Shown here: positions 15,101-28,100 of the stretch, piece after piece
Layout: every line of letters begins with the position of its first letter
How positions within the stretch are numbered: position 1 is the stretch's first letter
Source of the DNA: Trichoplax adhaerens
Taxonomy: Eukaryota > Placozoa > Uniplacotomia > Trichoplacea > Trichoplacidae
DNA: 64,000 nucleotides
Reading direction: 5' to 3'
NCBI RefSeq assembly: GCF_000150275.1
Contig: NW_002060943.1
Coordinates: 794,239-858,238 of the forward strand
Notes under the pieces: model-generated
The model's database searches: none
Told to the model about the DNA's origin: nothing
Seen by the model: only the letters and a program-made list of their open reading frames with translations
Position numbers and translations under genes: made by a program

Positions 15101-17988
15101 ATGCAAAGTAATAAAAATTGAAGCACAATTGACATAGGTCTAGCTCACTATCCTTTATTTGAATTTGATTCGTTACAAATAATACTATCAATTCCTCATC
15201 TGATGCAGTATTTTGAATATTTACTGTTTGCTCTCTTTTTAGTTTCGGAGTTGGCTATTGGCAGTCGGCTTTTCAATTACTTTAGGTTGCATATTTGCGA
15301 ATAGCTGGAGTACATATAGATCACTTTCAGGCCGATCTTACAGATTGAGAGTAAGTTATTACATGTATTAGCTATATTTCCATTTAATACTAGAATATAT
15401 CATACTGAACGAAAAGCTACGGATGCTCTATCTTCAACTGCTATTTACATAAAAATAAATTTTAGGTAGTCCTTTTAATATTGCATATTTAATTCACACA
15501 GCCATAAACAAAGCCACCTTAGCAACAGCGTTGCCACCTTCTTTCTTGACAACTTTATATTTACTTTTATGTTAACTTTTATGCAGACGGTAGCAAGATA
15601 ATTATTGTAATCCCTTCAATCACCTTTCTTATTTTATATTATTCAGTCTTGCCGGATTTGCTTTCAATTTTATAAATTATACGCTCAAAAAGGCATAATC
15701 TAGTCGTCGGACTGATCGCTATTACTTTTCTAACATTGCTTTTCCACCGCTTAATTTACTGTCGTTGTTATATATTGTCAAGATGTTATAGTCTCCATGA
15801 TTTTATAATCTAATTGGTTTATTAAATTATTTACAATAGTAATAAGTCTCGGTGATAGCATAACTCTGATAATCTTCTTTCCTGAATGAGCTCCAGTAAT
15901 ATACTAGTACATGCATGATTTCTAATTTTGCTCCATTTCTCTAATTATTACCTAGAAAATTAAAAAGAGCCATAGCTATGGCATTGCCATGTCTATCTTT
16001 ATTTTTAATATCATTTTATGTTCGCTACGAGCTACCGTTGATCAAGTAGAAATTTTTAATGATACAATATGGAGTCAGGTAAGGCCTACTGTAGGCATGA
16101 TGTCGTTAGAATTAGAATAATTACCGGTACCTCAACTTAGCTCTTTCACTCCTTCGTCATGGTCAAAGATTAACAGACTTTAAAATCTTTTCATTGTATT
16201 CTTTCAGAGACAAATTCAAAGCGATGGTGATATATTTGTTCTACAAGTCAGAATATGCCGTTTCAGTAAATATATTGTATGGGATGCGGTCATCTTTGGT
16301 ATTAACGGAATTATTCTACTTTTTGGAGCAATCACAGCTTGGCAAGCCCAACGTATCGATATTACTAATTCTAACTATGTTCGATATTTAGCTATTACCG
16401 CCTACAATTTAATAATTTCAACTAGTGTTGCTGTTACCATGAGCATTGTCATCGTAGAACGGCCAACTGTTCGATTTGTTCTGATTAGCTTTTTCATCAT
16501 ATTATCATCTCTATCAACAAACTGCTTGACATACTTACCTAAGGTAAAGTACCATTAAGAATACACTGATCTACCTAATTGCGCACTGGAATTTCAATAT
16601 AATGGTATCCAGTTTTAGCTGGCCCACTGATACATAAAAATTCCATTTTTGCGTAATCATTCCTTAATTAATAAATCTTTACTTACAGTTAGGTAGTTTC
16701 GAATACGCATGTACTATATTGATGTTTTCGGAGAAAATTACTAGTAACCTAAAGCAACTTTTAGCTTCCTAGATATAGGTTGAGAGTCTTCTAGAATTGA
16801 GTTAAATGCAGATGATTCTTTTCAATCTTGTCAGACATCATTGAATATAATTGTAATAGTTAGCCAATATTTCTTGAATTAATAGCAACTCTCCTATAGT
16901 AAAATTTCAGCAATATTCCCGATTGTAACAATAAATTGTCAAACAGTTATTAGTATCGCCTATATCTCTTTTCAAATTTCAATTCTATACTCACTACTCC
17001 GTATAGCCTTAACTTAAATATTAGCTTTCACTTGAGCAAAATATTTTAGAATACATCCACTTATGAATTATAATTTCTAGCCCTGCAATAGTTATCGATT
17101 GAACAAAGTACTTGTCTGAAATTTATCTCATTCTGAATTAGATACTTCAATGCTAAATAAACTGGCCGGTTCAGGATTATCCAGAGCATGATTAATAACA
17201 AATGATTATATTTAACTTCCCAGGATATTAATATGTCTTTTATATTTAAAAATTTAGACCGACATCTTCATTAGTTATTATTGAATTTATCTCTTTTACT
17301 TAGATCTTATAGAGCAAAATTGTAATTTTCCATCAATGCCGAAAATTTAAGTTACATTGTATTTACAATATAGATTCACCAAATGGTTAAAGACAGGAAG
17401 GGAATTCGAAGAAAGTCATTTCTAATTACCACTGGAAGGTCGAAAACATTATCGATGGTAGATGAACATGCTGAATTTAATTTATATAACGTTGAAACTC
17501 GGAAGCAACAATTACTTTCAAAGGTAGGATATTCAAATTCAATACTACATCGTCCAAATAATCCAAGTATTGAGACTTATATAGTAATTAAGATTGCTAA
17601 CAGAATAGCCATAGTAGGTACGGTCAATTACGGATTCATACTCATAAATTAAAATGACCATATGTTGACATAAAAATTTAGTATTCATGGGAGCATACTG
17701 ACTATTGTATGACGGAATAAAATTTTACTTGTTTCTTCGATATGATAAATTTAGTTAGAGAACGAAATCAAAGATTTAACAACAAAAATTACGGAAAAAG
17801 ATGCTGTAATTGAGAGAATATCAAAATATATCAACGATTTTATGAAGAAATACGTTGGAGAAGAAATAAATTTAGACCCAAGCTCAAGTACGACTATCGC
17901 TGATAGATTTCAAATTCATTCAGCTCAATCCTGCGATGCAAAGTTCAGCAATATATCATCTCATGAAGATAATCAAGTCTATGATTAA
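9175..17988 (+). CDS. GABA-B-like receptor (class C GPCR), complete, 16 exons
   Basis: Exons: 9175-9459, 11459-11596, 12033-12203, 12295-12402, 12506-12571, 12731-12937, 13234-13485, 13943-14003, 14224-14313, 14687-14837, 14956-15094, 15243-15350, 15956-16078, 16208-16543, 17374-17523, 17755-17988. The sum is 2619 bases, 872 residues. Residues 1-31 are a signal peptide (VPISIFLSILMIIAPA core). Residues 40-450 form the Venus-flytrap domain, with GSSCS, RTYPSE, KYVWMIKGW and FAYDGIW blocks typical of GABA-B subunits. TM1-TM7 lie in exons 10-14 (about 480-745), then a tail with a coiled coil at about 796-822 (LENEIKDLTTKITEKD). The start ATG opens directly into the signal peptide. The TM6 motif, NDSK.IGLAIYNV in both neighbours, is NSNYVRYLAITAYNL here. 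The pocket His of human GB1 is Tyr, and the pocket Glu before AYDA is not conserved, so GABA as ligand is doubtful. The 3' end may be alternatively spliced. Confidence 0.93.
9460..11458 (+). other. Intron 1 of the second GABA-B-like receptor gene, 2.0 kb
   Basis: Donor Y|GTAAGT and acceptor TTTCAG|TGCGATGCA. The joined protein reads SNAY then CDAGLG, matching the continuous GABA-B sequence at this point, so no exon is missing. No repeat or gene is seen inside. The other introns over 300 bases (11597-12032, 13486-13942, 15351-15955, 16544-17373) also show nothing beyond A+T-rich sequence. Confidence 0.75.
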
Positions 17989-18028
17989 TTATCAAAGTTC
18001 AAATAATCTCTTTTCCGAAATATTATAG

Positions 18029-18093
18029 TTACTGAGGGTGATGAAAGCAAAGATATTTCATTACTGCGAGAAGCTGGATTAATAGCTCTGTAA
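18029..18093 (+). CDS. Possible alternative last exon of the second receptor gene
   Basis: After an acceptor TTATAG, a frame encodes a short acidic peptide (TEGDESKDISLLREAGL then IAL) and stops at TAA 18091-18093, directly before a poly(A) signal. It could join to a weak phase-1 donor inside exon 16 (CTCAA|GTACGA, about 17889), giving a shorter tail. The third receptor gene does carry a separate small last exon beginning EESKAIS after its coiled-coil exon, which makes this plausible. The alternative is plain 3' untranslated sequence following the stop at 17988. Confidence 0.4.
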
Positions 18094-18095
18094 AT

Positions 18096-18101
18096 AATAA
18101 A
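18096..18101 (+). terminator. Poly(A) signal AATAAA of the second receptor gene
   Basis: Canonical AATAAA 108 bases after the stop codon at 17988 and 3 bases after the possible alternative stop. Followed by T-rich sequence. Confidence 0.6.
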
Positions 18102-18933
18102 TTTTTACTTGGCATAAAATTATTTGCGAACTTGCTTTTCAGAATATTTATGACATTTCATGTATGTACATATTTACTTTTAGCCATGAAAACCTTGTAA
18201 ATATTGAAATTCTTCGCTACTACTGTATTACAGTGCTACGAAATTTCACGAATTCTCATTTAAAGATAGAATTTACGATGATCGAGGCTTGAAATGATCA
18301 ATTTAGCTAAATAGCATGGATAATAAGTATAAGTATATTTAGAGAAAAATAATATCACGAAGACACTTTTGATTTATATTATTTCCATGATCTCTAAAAA
18401 TCAGAAATATTTAGCCTGTTCACAGCTAAACTTATATAGTTGTGTTTCTTTTTGGCCTATTCGATTAGTTATCTAAAGTCTCAGTTACTAGAAAATATTT
18501 GAATACTTTGCAATTTCTTTTATCTTTAATAGCAATACTGTAATACTATATACAGTATATCTTAATGGTAAATGTCTATATATTAAGTTTTCTCACACTG
18601 CAGATTTAGAATATCAGAAAAAGTAGCAATAACTTTAAATATTTCCGGATAATCTTAATTTATAAATTTACTGGCTGCCGGTTTATGTTTCGTATCTATA
18701 TCTCAATTTAATGCATTCCAATATAACATCGTTCATATTTACTGTTCTGAGTGATTAGAATCTTTACTTTCTGCACTTTATAAACATTGAATAACGCTAA
18801 CTTGATTAAATTTGGTAATAATTATCGATTCTCATTCTTAAAATATTTCTACTTTAAGGCTTGATCTGGCATCGTTTTACTTAATAAATAAGATCATTTT
18901 GTATAGTAGATTCTATTCATCTGTGGTTTAGAC

Positions 18934-19056
18934 CAATGGTTCCCAAACATTTTTGGCCAAAAATTCCTTTTTTAAGTACTTAGCTTATTTAATAAGTTCA
19001 ACCTAAAATCAGTAGGGAACCCCTTGAGAGTCACGACTCCAGGTTGGGAACCACTA
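18934..19056. mobile_element. Short non-autonomous hAT-like element (MITE)
   Basis: The left end reads CAATGGTTCCCAAAC and the right end, reverse-complemented, TAGTGGTTCCCAACC. These are imperfect terminal inverted repeats of about 15 bases resembling the CAGTGGTTCCCAA ends common among hAT DNA transposons. The 123-base interior has no coding capacity. The 8-base flanks (GTTTAGAC and ATTTGCAG) match at only four positions, so a target-site duplication is not clear and the copy is probably old. Confidence 0.5.
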
Positions 19057-19347
19057 ATTTGCAGCTTGACTCTTTTATTTAAACTATCAGTCAAGATTTA
19101 TCAATACATAAGATTTATTCTGAAAACGGACAAAGTTAAACTGAGTAAAATACACTGCATAGCGCTCAGGGTACATTAACTAAGTTAGCTATATATCTGT
19201 TTACTTTCCTGTTACAAATCTCCTTTGTAACAAGAAACCGGGGCTTAAACACTATCTTCATTAGTACTTGTGTTCCCAACTAACTTAGGGATCTATCGTA
19301 ATAGTACTAACTCTCAGCTACACAAAAAACTACTATTGAGTAATAGG

Positions 19348-19375
19348 TTGTGACGGAGTACAGACTCCGTCACAA
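19348..19375. repeat. Perfect 12-bp hairpin, 4-base loop
   Basis: TTGTGACGGAGT (19348-19359), loop ACAG, then ACTCCGTCACAA (19364-19375). Complementarity continues imperfectly outward (ATAGG on the left, CCTAT on the right). GC is higher than the surroundings. It may be the tip of a decayed foldback transposon. Confidence 0.6.
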
Positions 19376-22300
19376 TTACCTATCGAGCGATGTACTGATA
19401 TTGATTTATATACAGTATAACGTTTTACATATTTTAATAAGTAAGTACATACTTTCATATTACTATCCAAGTACCGTACATAATAATCACTGACGTTTAT
19501 GCACTTTGCTAATTTTTCACTGAAATATGAATTCAGTTTCGTTTAAAGAGAGACTAGTGGTGCTACTGATCGCTCTGATGATAGGAGATCGTCAGTATTT
19601 AGAGTCGTATTGTAGGTAGATGTCGGGAAGGACAAATCTGGCTCATACACGTAGCGTTAGTTTGTCTCACGTTACAAATTTCGATTTGTAAAACATATTT
19701 AAAATTTCCTTCTTACCAAATTACACACAGTACCTACAGATGATAAAATATAGGATCATTATTTATTATTGATGAAGGAATTTATTAACTTGTAATCCAA
19801 TTTTATTCTACCACCGCACAATTATAAAATTTAATTAATAGAGTTTAATCAAATTTATCAATTAACGTTATAAAGTTGAACTCAATTCTGGCGGCGCTAG
19901 CAATCTAGATTAATCGATACTATTTCTATTGATATCATCACGACCAAGTTCGTCAGTGGCCAAGGCTTTTAATCTCTTCGGCTCAGTAATTGTATTATTA
20001 GTTCATTTACAAAATTATTACAATAAAATAGCTATTCCAACCCTAAATGTAGCACAAATACAATAGTGCTTGTCTACTTCAATCAAATTGATATTCTATT
20101 GCTTTCTCTGTTGGAAGACCATCGTCAGTTCCTAGTTCATGTCATTCTGTAAGAACAATATTCCAGCCCTGCAATTGCGTACAAATATTAACTAACGTAT
20201 TCATATCCATTTGTTTTCTGTCTCTTATCAACAAATAATTTTAATTCACATTGTAATAAATTTATATGAACATAAATAAATATTTTGCGATTATTATGTT
20301 AATTAAAAATATTTCATCCAAAAGTAGAAGCGATATAAATTTTTCTCAATCATATTATTTGATATCTACTCATTTATATGATGCGGAAAAATTTTAGACA
20401 AAAATCCGAAATGAAAACTTTTTTTATTGGTTCAAAATGGAAATCGCTATTATTTCTACAAGTTCCTTTTTTGCTTCCATTGATGTTAACAGCTGAATTA
20501 TTGCACATCGACAGCTTCTTATTATAAACCAACCTAGATGGAATAGGATTGGACAATAAAATGATCCTAAAATATGACAGCTAAAAGTCAATTCAAAAAC
20601 CAAATAAACCATCACGGTAATGTCGAGTATGAAGTTAAGCAAGAAAGCAGGATAAGGCATCTTTCAGTATAAACTTATCCTACCAAATTAACATATAATT
20701 ATTTCTGCACGCTATAATTCAACCTTAAGAAAATACTGATAAAAATTTAAACTTATCCTAGGATTCATGATCATTCCTATTTGTTTCTTGACATATTAGC
20801 AATTTTACAAATAATATATCTTAAAATTTCCAGCTAGAATGAATGCAAAATGGTAATAAATCTGATCTAGAGAAAGCTGTATTTTAAATTATCATTCATT
20901 ACTCTTGCTGTCTTATTGAATATATGTAATTATCTTAGGGTAATCTTATAACGAGCGATGTTTATTTATCTGAAAATTTAATTATTTTACAAACATTTGT
21001 CGTATGATATTATTGTATTTCAACTTTATTGCCGCTATTACTCTAAACCTTATAACTCTATAGCTTATTTCATAAGTTCGTTCATCCGAAAATAAATTAC
21101 GCAAGGACTTCGTTCATTACTTTTAATAGTTTTGGTTTAAACAATTACCCTGCAGTCTTTATAAATTCTAAACAATAAAATTTTATCATTCACATGTATT
21201 ATATGATTATATTTTGTGGATCAATTCAACTGAATCCAATTCAATCCTTTCAGCTACATTGGACAGGAAAAAAGTCATAATTATATATCATCGTAGTCAT
21301 CATACGACATATACACGGTCTGAAAAGCAGAAAATATAAAATACGTAAGATTATTTTAGACCTTATTTTAACTACTTACTATTAATAGAAGACTAATCAA
21401 GATTAATTGTAGATCAAGCAAACTACAAGCTTTAATAAGTTTATCGCAAGCAATTAGTATTGAACAGAATTCAAAGTCGAACATTAGACGAACATAAAAA
21501 TGAGAGAACTATCATACCCTATTCCCTCAAATAAATAGTTTACCCTATATAATAGCCAACTAAGTGTCAATTAGTCTGTGAAAATTAAGATATATAATTT
21601 TCAACTTCTTCAAATGAGAAAATAATGGAAAAGCATTAACATAGATATGTATTTTTTCCATTACTTGTAAAATATCATTTATTGTTTAACTATGTAATCT
21701 TTATGAGGTCAGATAGGCGTGTCTATCTTACTGTTGTACTGATTTTAAGCAAACGGCTATTGGGAATCATTCGAGCTAATGATTGAATCATTTTTTGATT
21801 ATACGATTATGATCGATCAATTAATTCGTTAATTCATTTAAATTTTTGACATATGTAAGAGAAAATTAATATTAAGATGAAAATCAATGTTGAAATTTTA
21901 ATGGTATATTGACCTTTTACTGACTAAGCTTGATATTGAATGCCGTAACCTTAATCCGAAATGTTCATTCGTTCACCGGCACGAAAATAACGATAAATGA
22001 AACAAAGCTGAGATCTTGATATTCTTTTTCCTTTTTCCTAGTCTTTCCTTAAATCTTACAATAATAGATAAAACATCGATATTTTTACTGGAAATTTCTA
22101 AAATTGTCTAAAACTTCGCTCGAACCGAAAAAGAAAGTGATAGCGTAAGAAATAAAGTCTTTATTAAATTTCTTTTAATTTTGGCCAAACTTTACAAAGA
22201 TACTCTCAAATTCGAGCTACAATCGTGAACAATAACAAATGCAAAATCTTATCCACTTGTATATTATTCCTATTAAATATGATAGCAGACAATCGTCATC

Positions 22301-25128
22301 TTCCTTCGAATTTTTTCAAGTTCTTAATTGTCTGATCCATAAACACCGGATGATCAATTGTTGTCTATATATTAGCAGTCTGAAATACCTTGTGGCCAAT
22401 GAAAGAAAATGTAAGACTAATTTTCAGTTACGAATCAGACAGTCATTAGCTTATTTAGTCTACGTAAATAACAAATAATTCATCATAGGCATAAAGGACA
22501 TAGAATAACGTGGATAGAGGGGTAACTCAAGCATTGTTTCATAATACTGCTCGGAGAGTAAGGCCTTGGACCATTACCAACTGATCCATAAATATTCAAA
22601 TCATTTTCAAAGGTTAACAGGAACTTAGGTGTCGACTATAGGTATGATGGAAATTAAATTCTGATGAGTTATTTCGGATTTTTCATATCAGTACTTTGCC
22701 TTTTTAATATGCTATTTTTAGTGTAGGTATAAGAATAAATTGACGATCAAAGCCTGAAAACCCTTCATCTTTTCCAGTAATAGTATTAATAAAATCTCTG
22801 ATACTGAAACGTTTAAATTCTGATTTAATGATATTTCAAGGCCTGATAATTACTTTATGAAATTACTTGCCCTTAACATATACCTTGTACTATAGTTAAA
22901 AAATAGATTATGCAATGTATTTAAAATTAAATTTTAATTTTGTATTTGGTAATTAAATAATTACTAGCTATCATTCAGCCAATATGACAGACTATACCGA
23001 TTCAGTAGCTTAATAAATTGTTGTACAGGAGCGCTTACCGAAAAATTAATCCATACAAATACCAGATCTTTCTATAATTTTGACAGAGATTTGGAATTGC
23101 ATGAAGGTAGGACTGCTTTTGAAGCAAAGTTAATTCTCATAAAATACCATGTTGTCCCTTTATTTGTTTGTTTGTCTATCTAGCCTAGGTAATTAAGAGA
23201 AGTAATGACTAAAGCCTTAACGTTTTACTTAATTACTAAATTTAAGATATCTTTTATGATATGTAAACAAGATCTGAATCCTAGAATAGGCTCTAATAAA
23301 ACTGCGATAGCCAAGAATCGACGTAATACATCATTCACTGTAGTTTGCACAGTAACACACGTAAATATTGCATATAAATGGTATTTATAGGTATCTAGAA
23401 TGAGTAGATACTATTTCAATTTAAAATTAATACAGTATACTATTGAACGCAATATAGCCACATTACTTTAATGAATACAAGCTCACCTTTCATTTTAAAT
23501 TGAGTGAAGTAATATTGCTATCATTATCATTATTACTACTGGTAAATGCTAAATTTTCGTGCCTGAAATTAGAGAGAAAAATTATTTTACATAATGTAAA
23601 ATAAGACTCTATCCGTATAAGCCGAAATTTTGTGACATTGTTTAGGGAAATCTTTAATTAGAATTATTCAAATTCGATACTATAATAGAAACATTAAATT
23701 TTTTTATATTTTTAGCGTATATGCTAAATATCTGACATTGAATACTATTAAAATACACGTATCACAATACTACATTTAAGGCCATTAGATTAACTTTAGA
23801 CATTTGGTAAAGTGCCTACCCTTATTACTACTATATTTTCATACTTAAAGTTTCAGCAAATGTGAGGAAGATAGTATTACTTTACTTTCCCTTATCTGAC
23901 TCTTTAACAATTCGCACCTAAGGTCTCAACATAAATTGCAAAACTTCATGTCGTATCGTATCCTATCTTAATGTGAAATGTCTCTTAAAGTACATCGTTG
24001 CTAAAATTAAATAATTCGGTCTCTTATTTGATAGATACAAAGGGGATCTGAATAAATCTAATTCTATTAAAATTTCGCTAGTAAAGAGTATTATCGGTTA
24101 TTTTTAAGAACTCTACTATGAACTACATTTATTTCCATCCTAAACAGCCACTCGTGATAGAGATCGAATGCAATCTTTTGACAACCATACAATCAAGTAG
24201 GATTATTCATTTTAATTTTAATAGCTGAATGAGTATAGTATATTGTTTGATATTTATGGCTTTGAATTCCGCTAGGTAAGTTGATTGATTGAATTTAATC
24301 AGTGAGGAAATGAAGAATATTTTCTCTATAATAATGTTCGCAAGTTACGCTTAATTGATACAGTGTATTCAATTTTCGTTCTGGTATGTTTTTATGGTAG
24401 CTATAAAGAACTAAAGGTATGCAAATAATAATATTAGGTCTACTTGATAGCTACAATTTATCATAAGCCAGACAAATACCTAAATATGTTACCGACCTTA
24501 ATTTGTGGAATCTAGTAGCATACGTTGAGATGGTAATTTTGACGCTTTTATTGTCACTAACAATTAATTGAGGTTAGTATTTACTATAATGCCACTGGGC
24601 CATTTACTATATTAAATACAGAATAAATATGGGAAATATCCTCGATTATCGCTATTTCTTATTTAACATATTTAGTATAAGATATTAATCTACGTCTTTA
24701 TTCGGGAATCTACCGCTGAATCTAAGAACTACTATCTGTCGGAATAATATTGATCCAATTTAGGTTACAGATTTATAACGAAAATATTGATATGACCGAT
24801 CTAGGTCCTACTGCATGTATTTACATTATATTTAGCAATAGAAGTCTGAGAAGCTGGATAACAGTCTCCATACCCTTAATATAGTCTAAATGTAAATATT
24901 CACACATAAAAACTACTCACGGTAATTAAGTACCGTGACAACCTATATATATGATGAAAACAACAGTTATGTTCTCTACTACAACTTATTCAAAGTAAAT
25001 CTATAATACATAAGCTTAATCTAACTTCTATCCCTCCGACGGTAATACCGCAGTGGTCATAAAAGAATTTGATCATTAATCATTTTTCAAACAGAAAACG
25101 GAAAAATCGCTATATCTGTTGGGAAAAA

Positions 25129-28100
25129 ATGGCAAACAGGCTAATCATTATGACAGCTATCGCTTTCATTTTATCCTTAAAAGCTAGAAGAAATCTCGTT
25201 GTAGCCTGCCAGAGTATGCCAATGCAAAATCGACATCCGATCACTATCTTGGGAGGCTTTAGTTTAAGTGGTGGCTGGATTGGTGGTGGCTCTGTTGGTG
25301 CTGCCATACTAGGACTACAGCATATCAACCAAAATTCATCTTTACTACCCAAATACTACTTAAATATGACATGGAGCGACACCAAGGTAATTCTTACAAA
25401 CTCTACATCTATCAATTCTTATTGTAATGCTACAAATGAGATTAAGACAGCTGTCCCGATCTTTTTTATTGCCATTTCTACATATCTGATTAGCTTAGTA
25501 CATTTAATTTTACATAGCATTAATTATTTTACCAAGTATACCAATAATTTGCATGTCTCGGTGTATAGGCTAATCTTGAATATCCTCTGTAGTCTAAGAT
25601 CTGAATTATTGGTCAAACTGCAAAGTATAGGAGCATAATTTAAGAAAATACGTTTGACCTACTAGGTCATTTGCAATATTTTCTCATCGATTTTAACTAT
25701 ACATAGCGAAATGATTACATATTTAGTGTCAAGCAGGATCCGGTGTGGAAGCTCTATTTAATCAGTTAAGTATAGAACCGGTTAAAATGTTAGTTTTAGC
25801 TGCAAGCTGTTCAGTCTCCACCATACCTCAAACGCAATTCTCTCAGCATTTCAAAATTCTACAGGTATCCTTCAATTTTTTGATAGCCTACTTAGGGCTG
25901 GATATTTTCATGACATCAATACTTTTATAATATTTCGACATTCAAGCTGATTAAAAAATTTTATATGAGCTGTAGATGATATGATAATAGTGCGATACTG
26001 AGTTTTATATTGATCTTAATAATTTAGTTATCTTATGCCGCTGCATCGCCATTATTGAATAATCGCAAGAAGTATCCAAATTTTTTCCGAACTTACCCAT
26101 CGGATACCAACCTCAACCCTACTCGAATTCAGTTGTGTAAAAGATTTAAATGGAAAAATATTGCAATCATATATGAGAATGATGATACGAGGGTTTTCTA
26201 CGAGGTTACTACTTAATCTATTTCATTAGATTGAGCCTTTCAGACCAATCTTGTATTAAATCGAATGATTATTTTTATGATGTTTTCAGGCTTTGAAGCC
26301 ATTATTAACTTTAGCCAAAGAAAATAACATAACTATCACTGCACTACAAAGTTTTATACCTGGAAGTGATCCATTAGATGCTCTAATGAATATAAAAGTT
26401 GGTTCATTTTACATTATTAATTCTAATATACTATTAAACCATTGAAGAAATGAGGATAAAACTTACAATTTTACCTAATAATTTACTGTATTATATATCT
26501 ATAGGAAGTGAAAACAAAGATTATTGTAGGAGGATTCTACGCAAAAGCGAGTCGTGCTGTTTTTTGTCGGGTAATAAATACCATTATAATTCTCTTTGAT
26601 TAGAGCTACCTCTTGCATAAAAATTGATTTATCCAATATAAGAATAACCAAATATTGATTAATCTTGGTAATTTAACTATGGTTTAAACTCACTACCTAG
26701 GCCTATCATTTAAATTTAACTGGCCCAAGTTATGTATGGATGATCTATGGCTGGTATGGAGAGCAGTGGTGGAAAACTCCAAATGGAGTACATATTGGAG
26801 ATGTTTACTGCAATAATTCACAAATGGAACAAGCTGTCGAAGGCTATTTCTCTACAGAAGCCGTTCCTATCTCAGTTCTACATAAAAAAACAATTTCTGG
26901 ACTGGTAAAATGTTGCTTTAATTCCGTAAAAGCTGTGTGTTATTGTTTGGTATCATTAAGAACTTTACTGAAGTTTAAAACTTTATTTAGCCGCCAATTC
27001 ATTAAGCATATCTCTTGAGATTGATAGTTCGTATTATTACTTAGCCTACTTTAGTTATCAATACTAAATCTCACGGATAAGCATGAACTGTAAAATTTAT
27101 TATTTCGACTATCTGAAAAGATCTTAATGGTACCCTTTCTTTAACTTTTAAAACTGTTTCGAAAGAGCGACAGCATTTTTATTTATGAATGACAAAACTG
27201 ATCGCAATCGAACATTAACAGCATCATTATATTAATTTTTCTGTTATATCATAGGAGTGTACAAACTCCATGTCTTTCTTTCAAAGCAAATCTGTTGTGT
27301 GCCCTTTTTTAATTTCGATATTACATTTTCGTCGTTAGACCCCATCAGAATGGGTTAACATTTACAGCAAGTATCAGGAACACCCAAAATTGCCAAAAGG
27401 ATCTGAAGAATTAGCAGCATTTGCCTACGATGCAGTTTGGGCAATAGCTTTAATGCTAAATCAATCCATACCGAAATTGGAAGCTATCAATAAATCCTTA
27501 CACAATTTCAAGTATTACGATCAAGATTTTTATCGCATTCTGAAAGAAGAAATGTCCAAAGTCTCCTTTCTTGGCATTACGGTATGTATAAAAAATTTAT
27601 CGCATTTAGTTATGTGATATATACCAATCATGAGATTCCAAATTTTAGAAAAATAAGGGCTTTATTGAATCTTATACAAAGATTAACTACACACAGCTCT
27701 ACTCTAGCCGAATACTACTTCTAAAGACTTCTACAACGAACTAATAGAATAATCTAAAGTTGCATGCTTTTATAATTTCCGTAGCATTCGCAGCTACAAT
27801 CCGCATGGCAACCTTTTACCTTATTTTATACATAGTTAAATTATTCTTAGTAAGACTATTCTACTGCGGACCATCATTAATCCAATATGGATACGACTAC
27901 AGTACTTACGTAGACATTATTCACACCAGCCAAAGTACAATGAATTAACCATATCATAATATATGATTTACAGTTCTATTTTTACCTATATATAGCCTTA
28001 TTAGTAACTCAACACCTTACTGTATATAGTCATCTGTATTCTAGCATAGAGTCTCTACCACTACAGTCTATAGCTATAGCTACCAAATATTTCTTAGGAT

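Larger units (their letters stand above)
18102..25128. other. Intergenic region, no supported gene
   Basis: Seven kilobases between the second and third receptor genes. It contains a short hAT-like element (18934-19056) and a strong hairpin (19348-19375), listed separately. Open frames here are short and lack motifs. One 38-codon frame at 20411-20527 starts with a signal-peptide-like hydrophobic run but has no mature peptide or splice donor, so it is not called. The 5' flank of the third receptor gene lies in the last part. Confidence 0.6.

Noticed and set aside
14917-15191. Minus-strand open frames of 66-72 codons
   Set aside because: Antisense of the TM2 exon and adjacent intron of the second receptor.
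16194-16391. Open frame of 65 codons on the + strand
   Set aside because: Shadow frame of receptor exon 14. The correct frame encodes TM5-TM7 with exact exon-size agreement with its paralogue.
20411-20527. 38-codon frame with signal-peptide-like start (MKTFFIGSKWKSLLFLQV)
   Set aside because: It ends right after the hydrophobic run with no mature peptide, processing sites or splice donor. Treated as chance.
25110-25352. Minus-strand proline-rich open frame
   Set aside because: Antisense of exon 1 of the third receptor (signal peptide and Gly-rich start of the Venus-flytrap domain).
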